A DNA stretch of 22,545 nucleotides from a virus: the IMG/VR virus record IMGVR_UViG_3300022413_000218, positions 1 through 22,545 of that record; one strand, given 5' to 3'. Positions 15,838-21,798 of the stretch are shown piece by piece. The position numbers were made by a program, and so were the translations under genes. Below the pieces are notes generated by a model that saw only the letters and a program-made list of their open reading frames with translations, did not search any database and had not been told where the DNA came from. Each line of letters opens with the position of its first letter. The stretch's first letter is position 1.

Positions 15838-15982
15838 TGCCAGATTGTGCTCCTGATGGGATAAAGTAACTCATATAGATGGATCCTAGATTTACCATGA
15901 AGTCGTAATTGTTCTGAGTAAACCGTGCATAGATTAGCACCGTGTCCACGATAAAATTTGCAATGTTTACACCAGCGGTCAT
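15830..15982 (-). CDS. Alternative small protein in the competing frame (50 aa)
   Basis: An ATG at 15982 opens 50 codons ending SYFIPSGAQSGNE. The composition is ordinary for a protein, with a moderately hydrophobic N-terminal half. It lies almost wholly over the 51-aa TTG frame. The GGAGG sequence is 11 bases upstream, farther than ideal. At least one of the pair is probably real, and I cannot decide between them from sequence. Confidence 0.38.
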   Translation of the reverse strand: MTAGVNIANFIVDTVLIYARFTQNNYDFMVNLGSIYMSYFIPSGAQSGNE

Positions 15983-15989
15983 ACTTCAA
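15834..15989 (-). CDS. Small Cys-containing protein (51 aa), one of two competing frames
   Basis: Starts with TTG at 15989, joined to the upstream stop as TTGA, with GGAGG five bases before it. The product reads KYDRWCKHCKFYRGHGANLC near its start, a CxxC plus a third Cys that could bind zinc, and has a basic C-terminal half. A second frame over the same bases, 15982-15830, starts with ATG and encodes a 50-aa protein (MTAGVNIANFIVDTVLIYAR...) that also looks natural. The ribosome-binding-site spacing and the Cys motif favour the TTG frame. Both could be used. Confidence 0.45.
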   Translation of the reverse strand: MKYDRWCKHCKFYRGHGANLCTVYSEQLRLHGKSRIHLYELLYPIRSTIWQ

Positions 15990-16102
15990 GGCTGCCTCCC
16001 TGCATAGAACCCTAACGCATAGAACACCAGAAATGAGAATGTTGTAATTATCACCGTAGTAAGTACTGCTATCTGCTCTCTCTCTGTGTTGAATATCTTC
16101 AT
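15986..16102 (-). CDS. Single-span membrane mini-protein (38 aa)
   Basis: An ATG at 16102 overlaps the previous stop as ATGA. After a charged N-terminus (MKIFNTEREQ) comes one hydrophobic segment of about 22 residues (IAVLTTVIITTFSFLVFYAL), then GFYAGRQP. It lies directly after another single-span mini-protein. Paired tiny membrane proteins in a tailed virus could act in lysis (holin-like) or modify the host membrane, but there is no lysin beside them. Confidence 0.6.
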   Translation of the reverse strand: MKIFNTEREQIAVLTTVIITTFSFLVFYALGFYAGRQP

Positions 16103-16200
16103 GATCTATACACCATCACATACCATGCTGAGATTAACAACACGCCTGTAATTACTACTCCTTTGAAAAAGTCTCTGTTTAGGTTAATCTTTAGTTCCAT
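16099..16200 (-). CDS. Single-span membrane mini-protein (33 aa)
   Basis: An ATG at 16200 opens 33 codons: a polar N-terminus MELKINLNRDFFKG, then one hydrophobic stretch VVITGVLLISAWYVMVY and a basic end. It overlaps the previous gene by 17 bases and the next by four. Probably a small membrane protein with the N-terminus inside. No family is recognised. Confidence 0.58.
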   Translation of the reverse strand: MELKINLNRDFFKGVVITGVLLISAWYVMVYRS

Positions 16201-16402
16201 CTTTTAACTCCGTATCATTACCATTACCAGATAAGTCATTCCATTTTGGTCTATGGCCTTCATCAGATACCATGATAGTATTAGTATTAGATTCAACAAA
16301 GCAATACACGTCATTACAATGTGGACAGTAATCAATCATGCCCTTTAACCCAAAAGGCTCAATCACACGTTTAACATTGCATAATATTTCTTCTTCAGTC
16401 AT
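16184..16402 (-). CDS. Small CxxC protein (72 aa)
   Basis: Begins MTEEEILCNVKRVIEPFGLK and then has YCPHCNDVYCF, a CPHC knuckle with a Cys on each side, probably binding one zinc ion. The C-terminal third is polar (Asn, Asp, Gly and Lys) and probably disordered. It overlaps the upstream frame by eight bases. Function unknown. It belongs to a run of four small Cys-containing products between 17243 and 16184. Confidence 0.65.
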   Translation of the reverse strand: MTEEEILCNVKRVIEPFGLKGMIDYCPHCNDVYCFVESNTNTIMVSDEGHRPKWNDLSGNGNDTELKDGTKD

Positions 16403-16529
16403 TATTTTTCTCTGCGATTTTATGAGTAAACATTAGTCTCCACATCTCATCATAATCATTAAATGGTATTTCAACTTTGATGATATGTTTTATATCATAT
16501 GTAACAAATACACCTGAATCATCAGTCAT
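16395..16529 (-). CDS. Small unknown protein (44 aa)
   Basis: An ATG at 16529 shares its A with the preceding TAA stop (TAATG). The product is acidic, begins MTDDSGVFVTYDIKHIIKVE and has no Cys or membrane segment. The alternating polar/hydrophobic pattern suggests beta strands followed by a short helix (MWRLMFTHKIAEK). No family is recognised; it is supported mainly by the junctions on each side. Confidence 0.55.
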   Translation of the reverse strand: MTDDSGVFVTYDIKHIIKVEIPFNDYDEMWRLMFTHKIAEKNND

Positions 16530-16984
16530 TATTTACCAACCACCACATGTTTTTTTGTTAAATAGTTATATCTGGCATAATGCAGTGATTTCTCAACACC
16601 ACATTTAGGACAGATTAAACATTTGAATCCACGTTTGTCTATCTTTTGTTTTCGTGGTATTGCTGCCTGTGTGTTATGATAACAATTAGAGCATACACAT
16701 GAAACCCAGTAATATTCTCTATCGGTATCATGTACTTTATGGTTAAAGATTTCATATTCGGGTAGTTTCTTTTTCTGTTTATTCTTGTGAATTGTTTTTG
16801 TTAGGGTGATGGGATGATCTATTTCAGGTATACCCACCCATTTAGACCCACTGTATGTCTTGACCTTTGATGATTCAGTCCTGAGTTCAGTTTTGATTAT
16901 ACCATCATAATTATCTGCGTTAAGGCCATAATCTATAAAATGAGTCTTGCCGTCTGGTTGTCTTAAATATACTCGTAGAGTCAT
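16529..16984 (-). CDS. Unknown protein with C-terminal zinc ribbon (151 aa)
   Basis: The first 60 residues (MTLRVYLRQPDGKTHFIDYG and on) look like beta strands. A Lys-rich linker (KNKQKKK) follows, and the C-terminal half holds CVCSNCY and CLICPKCG, about 30 residues apart, as in a zinc ribbon. It is strongly basic, so RNA or DNA binding is likely. I chose the ATG at 16984 because it shares TAATG with the upstream stop. An earlier in-frame ATG at 17020 would add 12 residues but overlaps the upstream gene. Function unknown. Confidence 0.68.
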   Translation of the reverse strand: MTLRVYLRQPDGKTHFIDYGLNADNYDGIIKTELRTESSKVKTYSGSKWVGIPEIDHPITLTKTIHKNKQKKKLPEYEIFNHKVHDTDREYYWVSCVCSNCYHNTQAAIPRKQKIDKRGFKCLICPKCGVEKSLHYARYNYLTKKHVVVGK

Positions 16985-17082
16985 TATTTCCAGTGACCTC
17001 CCTTGTAGCATTCTGGGCATTGTCCGTATTTAATGGGTCCATATTCCCCCCCTCCGCATGATCTGCATAGTGTAGTCGGCAT
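16984..17082 (-). CDS. Mini zinc-ribbon protein (32 aa)
   Basis: An ATG at 17082 opens only 32 codons, with MPTTLCRSCGGGEYGPIKYG, then CPEC and a C-terminal GGHWK. Two CxxC pairs in so short a protein make a minimal one-zinc ribbon with little else. It is joined by TAATG at both ends. Its role may be binding a larger partner. Confidence 0.62.
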   Translation of the reverse strand: MPTTLCRSCGGGEYGPIKYGQCPECYKGGHWK

Positions 17083-17243
17083 TATTCTTTAACCTCTTCT
17101 GTTACTTCATAATACATTATTTCATTGTCCCCATGACATGTACATTCACAAAACTGTGCTGAACTTCTAGGTCTATGATACTCGTTACAATTACAATCCG
17201 TTCTAGGTCTGGGGTATCCCAGTGTTGGTGTTCCTCTAGGCAT
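17082..17243 (-). CDS. Mini Cys-rich protein (53 aa)
   Basis: An ATG at 17243 shares TAATG with the upstream stop. The product begins MPRGTPTLGYPRPRTDCNCN and continues with FCECTCHGDN, giving five Cys and a His in CxC spacing, then an acidic tail ending TEEVKE. This could bind one or two metal ions, although CxC spacing differs from the usual zinc ribbon. The N-terminus is rich in Pro and Arg. Not recognised. Confidence 0.6.
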   Translation of the reverse strand: MPRGTPTLGYPRPRTDCNCNEYHRPRSSAQFCECTCHGDNEIMYYEVTEEVKE

Positions 17244-17518
17244 TATTTCTTACTTTCCTCTAATAGTTTTTCTAAAAGTTGCTGGCGTGTATACCACGAT
17301 ATGCGATGGGGGTTAAGATTTATGATTCTATCAATTTCCGCTTCTACCAGTCTCCTTAGTTTCAGAGATGCTAGGATTTGTTTCTTGAGTTCAACACCTA
17401 CGGACATCTTTTTACAATATACCTTAACCAGATATCCCTCCTTTGGTATTACACCTGCAAATTCATCTACTGTTAATGTTTTATCGTTTAATAAAAAAGG
17501 TGGTTGTGGCATGCTCAT
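17243..17518 (-). CDS. Small helical unknown protein (91 aa)
   Basis: Starts MSMPQPPFLLNDKTLTVDEF with an ATGA overlap on the preceding 438-aa gene. After a strand-rich part come two amphipathic, basic helices (KKQILASLKLRRLVEAEIDR and YTRQQLLEKLLEESKK). Cytosolic and basic with no Cys motif; it could be a small nucleic-acid-binding or regulatory protein. No family assigned. Confidence 0.62.
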   Translation of the reverse strand: MSMPQPPFLLNDKTLTVDEFAGVIPKEGYLVKVYCKKMSVGVELKKQILASLKLRRLVEAEIDRIINLNPHRISWYTRQQLLEKLLEESKK

Positions 17519-18831
17519 TTCTGAGCCTCCAAGTATTCTGCTATCTTCTCGTCTATCATATCCTTATCATAGTTTTGAGGATCAAAGAATCCGATAGGTA
17601 TCAATCTTTCATATTGTGCACAACTGAATTTTGACTGCAAATCCTCAAGATATGCTACGTGACTGTCATTTACAATGTGTCCGTATGGGATTATTCCACA
17701 TACTAGTTCATGCATTCTATGATTGATTTGTGGCACTGCATCTTCTGTAGTCAGGCCTCCTGTGTTCTTGAAGCTTCCTTCATACTCTATGTCAGTTTCA
17801 CACCCCATCTGCTTCTTGAACTTTGCACTATAGTTTTGGCTGTTACAGATTATATCATTTGATTTAGATTCCTCTGTTGCAAAGTCACTGTCATTCCTTG
17901 ATGGCATGGCAGTCTTTACGGTTGCCTTATCTTGGTGTCTTGGCTGGAAATCATCCTCTGTCATTACCATGTCTTGATAGTGTTTTGGTAATACTATATT
18001 TTCATGAATGATTTGAGCTTTGCATTCCTCCACAAGCAAACTTGATTTTGCAAAAGGGCTTCTATCTTTAAGATCGTTTGTTTTACCATCCTCAACTTGT
18101 GGCATTACTATTACTAACTTTCCATTAATAATTTGGATTGCATCCTTTGGTAGTTCAAAGAAGCCTTTGGTTTGAGTTGCTTCTGAATTGCCTATCCCTC
18201 TAAGGGTACAGTAGTTCGCTTCTGTAAGTACATCAATCTGCTTTTGTTGTGAGATAGTTGGGTTTTCTATTAGATATAGATCATCCAATGTGTTTTGTAT
18301 TGCTATTATCTGTCTCTGGTCATCTGTTAGTGCCATTGCTCTTTCTTCATAGCTTTTAGCGTCAGCTTCTAGTTTCTCAGATAATGCATCGGCTTCATCT
18401 TGTGCAGTCCATATTGCAGTATTGGTTTTCCCGACATAAACACATGTTATCTCTGGGGTGTTAAGATTCCACTCAACACTTCCACAATACTGGTGTGAGA
18501 CTGGGAATGGTATTGATGTTAAGACATCTTCTGAATACTTTTGTATGTTTGCAGTTAATTGGGCTTCTGGTGGTTGTACGTATGTACCTTCTGCCTTTTG
18601 TTGTTCTATGTCATCTAAGACCTTTTGTTCTTCTGGGGTTAATCCAGTTTGAGTAACAGAAATCTCAGCGTAGACATTAGGAACGACTGCTAACATCATA
18701 ACCGTAGCAAGAATTGCAACTACTGCCTTTAGGGATATTTTACTATCGCACTGTGAGCAGGTTGTTCTTTTTGCATTGGTAGTGACCTTTGGTTCATGCC
18801 CACAATTGGGACATGTTGGTTTTTTTGTCAA
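17515..18831 (-). CDS. Membrane-anchored protein with N-terminal zinc ribbon (438 aa)
   Basis: Residues 7-28 form a zinc ribbon (CPNC at 7-10, CSQC at 25-28). A hydrophobic segment follows (about 33-52) ending in VYA, which looks like a signal-peptidase site or an anchor. The remaining 380 residues are polar, with helical Glu/Gln-rich parts (about 60-80 and 140-200) and several Cys (for example YCGSVEW, ITCVYV, EECKAQ, IICNSQ) that could form disulfides outside the cell. A cytoplasmic zinc ribbon before a membrane anchor is a common design in archaea. Function unknown; it may be displayed on the host surface during infection. The start is TTG at 18831, after a 38-base gap with a TATA-like box. 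Confidence 0.75.
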   Translation of the reverse strand: MTKKPTCPNCGHEPKVTTNAKRTTCSQCDSKISLKAVVAILATVMMLAVVPNVYAEISVTQTGLTPEEQKVLDDIEQQKAEGTYVQPPEAQLTANIQKYSEDVLTSIPFPVSHQYCGSVEWNLNTPEITCVYVGKTNTAIWTAQDEADALSEKLEADAKSYEERAMALTDDQRQIIAIQNTLDDLYLIENPTISQQKQIDVLTEANYCTLRGIGNSEATQTKGFFELPKDAIQIINGKLVIVMPQVEDGKTNDLKDRSPFAKSSLLVEECKAQIIHENIVLPKHYQDMVMTEDDFQPRHQDKATVKTAMPSRNDSDFATEESKSNDIICNSQNYSAKFKKQMGCETDIEYEGSFKNTGGLTTEDAVPQINHRMHELVCGIIPYGHIVNDSHVAYLEDLQSKFSCAQYERLIPIGFFDPQNYDKDMIDEKIAEYLEAQK

Positions 18832-18850
18832 TATGTTAGGTGGTGGGGGT

Positions 18851-18859
18851 GGTGTATTT
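18851..18859 (-). promoter_or_regulatory. Possible TATA box before the 438-aa gene
   Basis: The minus strand has CTTAAATAC about 25 bases upstream of the TTG at 18831, in one of the few real gaps of this module. That spacing would fit an almost leaderless archaeal transcript. Between box and start lies a C-rich tract (CACCACCCCCACCACC), G-rich on the plus strand. There is no ACTTCT element here. Confidence 0.4.
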
Positions 18860-18869
18860 AAGATTATGG

Positions 18870-19553
18870 TTATCTCTCTGGCAAGACTGGTTTTATTTCA
18901 GTTTTAATCTCATCGATATCCCATTCTATTTGTTTCAAATCACCCATTACACTGCTTAACAGTTTCATTGTGTTGCCTGCGATATCCTGTATGTCATTGT
19001 TCATGTTGATTAGTTCCATCTGTAGATCCTGATTGTGCTGCTTGACTATGGTGTTTTCCTCCCGTAAATCATCAATGTACAGTTCCAATGCGGTTATGGT
19101 ATTTTCCAGCTCTGTCGTGTCTTCTGGAGATCCTCCTGACTGTGCTAGTTGGTTCTCAAGATCGATTATCTCATTTTTTAGTCCCGTATTCTCAGTTCCT
19201 AGTATTTCATTCTCAAGGTGTAATGCATTAATCTTGTCTGATGCCAATGATGCGTCAAAGCGCTTTATGTTTATTTGCAGGTCGTCACAAAGTATGATAT
19301 CAACTGATAGTCCCGGCTTTGCCTTTGTGCAGTTTAGATTATTTTGTTCTATTACCAGTGGCCCTAATGTATAGTCAAGATTCACGTTCCCGTTGAATTG
19401 CTGTTCTTCTGGTGGGGTTATTGGTGGGTCTTCTTGTAGAGTGGTATCATCAAGATCAGCTCCTTGGGATATAAGTAATGCGGTTACGATTAGTGTGACT
19501 GCAACTGTCATGTTGACTTTAATCCCCAACTTAGTAATAAGCTTACTTTGCAC
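18870..19553 (-). CDS. Secreted or membrane-anchored coiled-coil protein (227 aa)
   Basis: A basic N-terminus with three Lys, then a hydrophobic segment (residues about 15-31: MTVAVTLIVTALLISQG) make a signal peptide or anchor. A Pro/Glu linker (TLQEDPPITPPEEQQ) and a small domain with two Cys follow. Residues about 105-215 are a long coiled coil with leucine-spaced heptads (for example LENEILGTENTGLKNEIIDL). The GTG at 19553 was chosen because it includes the basic residues. The ATG at 19511 would fit an ATGA junction but loses the charged region. It may be a stalk or spacer on the host cell surface. Family unknown. Confidence 0.68.
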   Translation of the reverse strand: MQSKLITKLGIKVNMTVAVTLIVTALLISQGADLDDTTLQEDPPITPPEEQQFNGNVNLDYTLGPLVIEQNNLNCTKAKPGLSVDIILCDDLQINIKRFDASLASDKINALHLENEILGTENTGLKNEIIDLENQLAQSGGSPEDTTELENTITALELYIDDLREENTIVKQHNQDLQMELINMNNDIQDIAGNTMKLLSSVMGDLKQIEWDIDEIKTEIKPVLPER

Positions 19554-19600
19554 ATGTTTGATGAGTCGAGTTTAGTTAAAAGTGACTTTTTAGTTGTCAT
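19508..19600 (-). CDS. Doubtful 30-aa frame before the coiled-coil gene
   Basis: An ATG at 19600 joins the upstream stop as ATGA, and its own stop overlaps the ATG at 19511 in the same way. The product begins MTTKKSLLTKLDSSNMCKVS. It overlaps the coiled-coil gene if that starts at 19553. Only the junction pattern supports it; it may instead be leader sequence. Confidence 0.28.
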   Translation of the reverse strand: MTTKKSLLTKLDSSNMCKVSLLLSWGLKST

Positions 19601-19689
19601 TTCCCTTCATTCCTTTTGATGATTGCACTGACCCATGAGTCAAATTCCTTCCTTGAGACTGTTATCTGAGTCCATATACTAACAGTCAT
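19597..19689 (-). CDS. Very small unknown protein (30 aa)
   Basis: An ATG at 19689 overlaps the stop of the 250-aa gene as ATGA. The 30 residues, beginning MTVSIWTQITVSRKEFDSWV, have an amphipathic, basic C-terminal helix (SAIIKRNEGK). No family can be assigned. It is kept because it fills the space between two genes with the usual junctions. Confidence 0.42.
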   Translation of the reverse strand: MTVSIWTQITVSRKEFDSWVSAIIKRNEGK

Positions 19690-20438
19690 TTCCAGTACCC
19701 CTGAACGGCTGCAACTGTATCGACTGTATTGCCATCCAACATCTTTATCCCATCATAGTTGGTTGCCACTATTCTAATATCATTAGGCATTATGTATTCA
19801 GTGTTAACATAGCCCCCGTTCTTAACACATAGATCATAAGCCCAGTCCTTTACATATGTGTCTGGGTTTGCGTAGATGCCTACACCAAAGCAGTCATTTT
19901 CAAATGTACGGTCAGGTAGCAGGTGAACCGATTTGATTCCCAGTTCTTCTAGTGTGTACATGCCGATAAAGTCAGTAACCATGATATCGTCATACCTGTC
20001 ATCTTTTGGATCTAGCCAGTAATTGTGATTTGAATCGTATTGCATTGCTACCTCATAGGATGTCTTTGTGAGACTCCAAAAGATTTCATCGCCTGTTGTG
20101 AATCTTCCATCTCCATCATTGTCAATCCCAACGGTCATGGTTCCAATCATATTTCTTGCACAGAATTCTTTTTCTCCACTGCCAGTGAAATCAAACCAGC
20201 ATACTGTATCCCAATGCTTTTGGTCAGGGAATTGCTTGTCATAGGTTATATTGCCAAATATTATTGGGTCTCCGCCCGTAGTACTGGTTTCTTTTGGTGG
20301 TTGGTTGGTTCCATGGTCTTGCTCCCATTGTTGTTGTTGGTCTTGCTCCCATTGTTGAATCACTGGGGAAGTTACCATTATTACACCTATACCAAATGTC
20401 GATATCACAACAATTACTGTGATAGCACCTAGAACCAT
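19686..20438 (-). CDS. Membrane-anchored extracellular protein with calcium-type loops (250 aa)
   Basis: A hydrophobic segment (residues about 3-24) anchors the protein or is cleaved. Next comes a Gln/Trp/Glu repeat (QQWEQD twice, 28-42) and a Pro/Thr linker. The main domain (60-250) has four Cys and two Asp-rich loops: DNDGDGRFTTGDE (about 106-118) matches an EF-hand-type DxDxDG calcium loop, and DSNHNYWLDPKDDRYDD (about 134-150) is similar. Such loops occur in extracellular archaeal and dockerin-like proteins. It starts with ATG inside the stop of the 50-aa gene (TGATG). Likely displayed outside the cell; function unknown. Confidence 0.72.
   Translation of the reverse strand: MVLGAITVIVVISTFGIGVIMVTSPVIQQWEQDQQQQWEQDHGTNQPPKETSTTGGDPIIFGNITYDKQFPDQKHWDTVCWFDFTGSGEKEFCARNMIGTMTVGIDNDGDGRFTTGDEIFWSLTKTSYEVAMQYDSNHNYWLDPKDDRYDDIMVTDFIGMYTLEELGIKSVHLLPDRTFENDCFGVGIYANPDTYVKDWAYDLCVKNGGYVNTEYIMPNDIRIVATNYDGIKMLDGNTVDTVAAVQGYWK
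20315..20357 (-). repeat. Short direct repeat encoding QQWEQD
   Basis: Nineteen identical bases (plus strand GGTCTTGCTCCCATTGTTG) occur at 20315-20333 and 20339-20357, with a 24-base period, so the reading frame is kept. They encode two copies of an eight-residue unit in the linker after the membrane segment. Exact identity points to a recent duplication. Confidence 0.85.
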
Positions 20439-20590
20439 CAGTCAGATTCCTCCTTTGCCTCTAGTAGTTCTCTAATTATGTCGATTTTGTCTCGTAATGT
20501 TCGAGCATCATTACCATCTTTTACACGTATTGTAAGTGACCTAGGAATGTCAGTGTTATAATTAAATTTTAGGTCTGTTATCTCAGTCAA
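20438..20590 (-). CDS. Small charged helical protein (50 aa)
   Basis: A TTG at 20590 overlaps the upstream stop as TTGA, with GGAG eight bases before it, and the stop overlaps the next ATG as TGATG. The product begins MTEITDLKFNYNTDIPRSLT and ends in a charged helix (RDKIDIIRELLEAKEESD). Soluble with no Cys. No family recognised. Both junctions and the ribosome binding site make it likely to be real. Confidence 0.62.
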   Translation of the reverse strand: MTEITDLKFNYNTDIPRSLTIRVKDGNDARTLRDKIDIIRELLEAKEESD

Positions 20591-21060
20591 TAGTTCTTCT
20601 CCTGTGTCCAAAATAACATCGACTTGGTTACTATCTGATCTTCATGGTACCCAGTGACTATAATCTGATACTCAGAGTGTGAGCCGTATTTTTCATCTAT
20701 GAATATTGGGTAGCTTATGATACCCAATATTCTGGTGTTTGACTCAAATGTCTCTACAAACACCGGGTTATCCTCGTCTGTAATATCATATATATCGATG
20801 GTGAAATCCACATATGCTATTCTGTTCTTGTAGTGGCATGAGTTTTTGATACTGTCACAGCTTTCTACGGTTACAGTTATCTCGTTTTGCTTAAAGCCGT
20901 ACTGTGTGTCAGTATCTGCCCTCATATCCAATACTGGGTCATCCCAAGGATAGGCTAATGCAAATAGTACAGAGAATAATGATATTGTAAACATTAGAAT
21001 AGCCGTTGTAATCAAAAAGAACCTGGTCGCGGTTTCATAACTCATTGTGTAATTAATCAT
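20587..21060 (-). CDS. Membrane-anchored extracellular protein (157 aa)
   Basis: After a short polar N-terminus, residues about 13-37 form a strong membrane segment (FFLITTAILMFTISLFSVLF). The other 120 residues are beta-rich and acidic, with two Cys (ESCDSIKNSCHYK) that could form a disulfide, and look like an Ig-like or similar sandwich (YVDFTIDIYDI, YQIIVTGYHED). The ATG overlaps the upstream stop as ATGA. Its place beside the 250-aa and 227-aa proteins suggests a set of surface proteins. Function unknown. Confidence 0.68.
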   Translation of the reverse strand: MINYTMSYETATRFFLITTAILMFTISLFSVLFALAYPWDDPVLDMRADTDTQYGFKQNEITVTVESCDSIKNSCHYKNRIAYVDFTIDIYDITDEDNPVFVETFESNTRILGIISYPIFIDEKYGSHSEYQIIVTGYHEDQIVTKSMLFWTQEKNY

Positions 21061-21197
21061 GGCTCGTAGCTAACTCCTTTTTCTTTATTCCAGTTCTTAT
21101 TCTTACAAACAGGGCACATTACTGGGGTCAGTAATTTTCTTGGTGTCCAAGGATGACCGCATCGTTTGCATTCGCATTGTGGTAGTGTTATCCTCAT
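21057..21197 (-). CDS. Mini zinc-ribbon protein (46 aa)
   Basis: An ATG at 21197 overlaps the upstream stop as ATGA; its own stop overlaps the next ATG the same way. The product begins MRITLPQCECKRCGHPWTPR and continues with MCPVCKNKNWNKEKG. The pattern CxxCGHxWxPR...CPxCKNxxW is a classic small archaeal zinc ribbon, often a DNA-binding regulator or adaptor. This is the clearest of the mini zinc proteins here. Confidence 0.78.
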   Translation of the reverse strand: MRITLPQCECKRCGHPWTPRKLLTPVMCPVCKNKNWNKEKGVSYEP

Positions 21198-21421
21198 TGC
21201 TTATTCGATTCTCCTTCATGCCTGTTTGACTCAGATGGTCTATTTTCTATTATGGCTCGTCCTAACTTATACCAGAGGGAAGCCTCTTTCTTGCTCATCT
21301 TGCCTGCGGTGTCATATATCATGTCCCTTTGTGGCTTTGTGGAACGCCAGTCATATGACTCGGTATCTTTATTGTTGTTAAAAAAAGTGGTTTGTGGGTC
21401 GGATGATGTATCTGAACTCAA
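21194..21421 (-). CDS. Small polar unknown protein (75 aa)
   Basis: Starts at TTG 21421, overlapping the preceding stop as TTGA. The first 30 residues are Ser/Thr/Asn/Asp-rich and probably disordered. The rest has a helix DMIYDTAGKMSKKEASLWYK followed by LGRAIIENRP and a polar tail. No Cys and no membrane segment. It may bind a partner through the helix. Not recognised. Confidence 0.6.
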   Translation of the reverse strand: MSSDTSSDPQTTFFNNNKDTESYDWRSTKPQRDMIYDTAGKMSKKEASLWYKLGRAIIENRPSESNRHEGESNKQ

Positions 21422-21798
21422 TCTAATACACTCCTAGTTTTTTGTTCTAGTATGTCTATTTCCTGTTCTGGAACTAATGCATACTGTCCCTTTTGTATTG
21501 GAATTTCATGGTGCTCCTCATGTGTTACCGTGGTGTCTTCTAAGACATCCACGAATTGGTCCACGAGTATGGTTCTTCCTTCGTATTTGTATTGTTGTGG
21601 CTCTGGCATATCATACACTACACACTGTCCTGATATCTTATGTCTGTGCCATGATTCGCCAACCCCTACAATCTTACTCTCAGATGGTGGAAGATCAGAA
21701 GGAATTTTATCCAGTCCTATGCTTTCTATCGTCCTAAAGTTTCGGTCTCCATGTCGCATGAAATTAATTTTTTTGTTGTTTGATTCCATTACTGTCAT
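21418..21798 (-). CDS. Small partner protein of the DUF6745 gene (126 aa)
   Basis: Residues about 14-18 read MRHGD, and a VGVGESWHRHKISGQCVVYD segment and THEEHHEIPIQKGQYALVPEQE (about 92-113) follow. This matches a family of short proteins with 'R.GD...', 'GE.tgH.H' and 'THEEH.pI.lp.G.Y.v..q.E' motifs, usually encoded next to DUF6745 genes. The conserved His residues suggest metal binding, perhaps in a cupin-like barrel. It shares TAATG with the upstream DUF6745-like gene. The function of the family is unknown to me. Confidence 0.7.
   Translation of the reverse strand: MTVMESNNKKINFMRHGDRNFRTIESIGLDKIPSDLPPSESKIVGVGESWHRHKISGQCVVYDMPEPQQYKYEGRTILVDQFVDVLEDTTVTHEEHHEIPIQKGQYALVPEQEIDILEQKTRSVLD

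Noticed and set aside
16984-17020. Longer start for the 151-aa zinc protein
   Set aside because: The ATG at 17020 overlaps the mini zinc ribbon; the ATG at 16984 has the TAATG junction used elsewhere.
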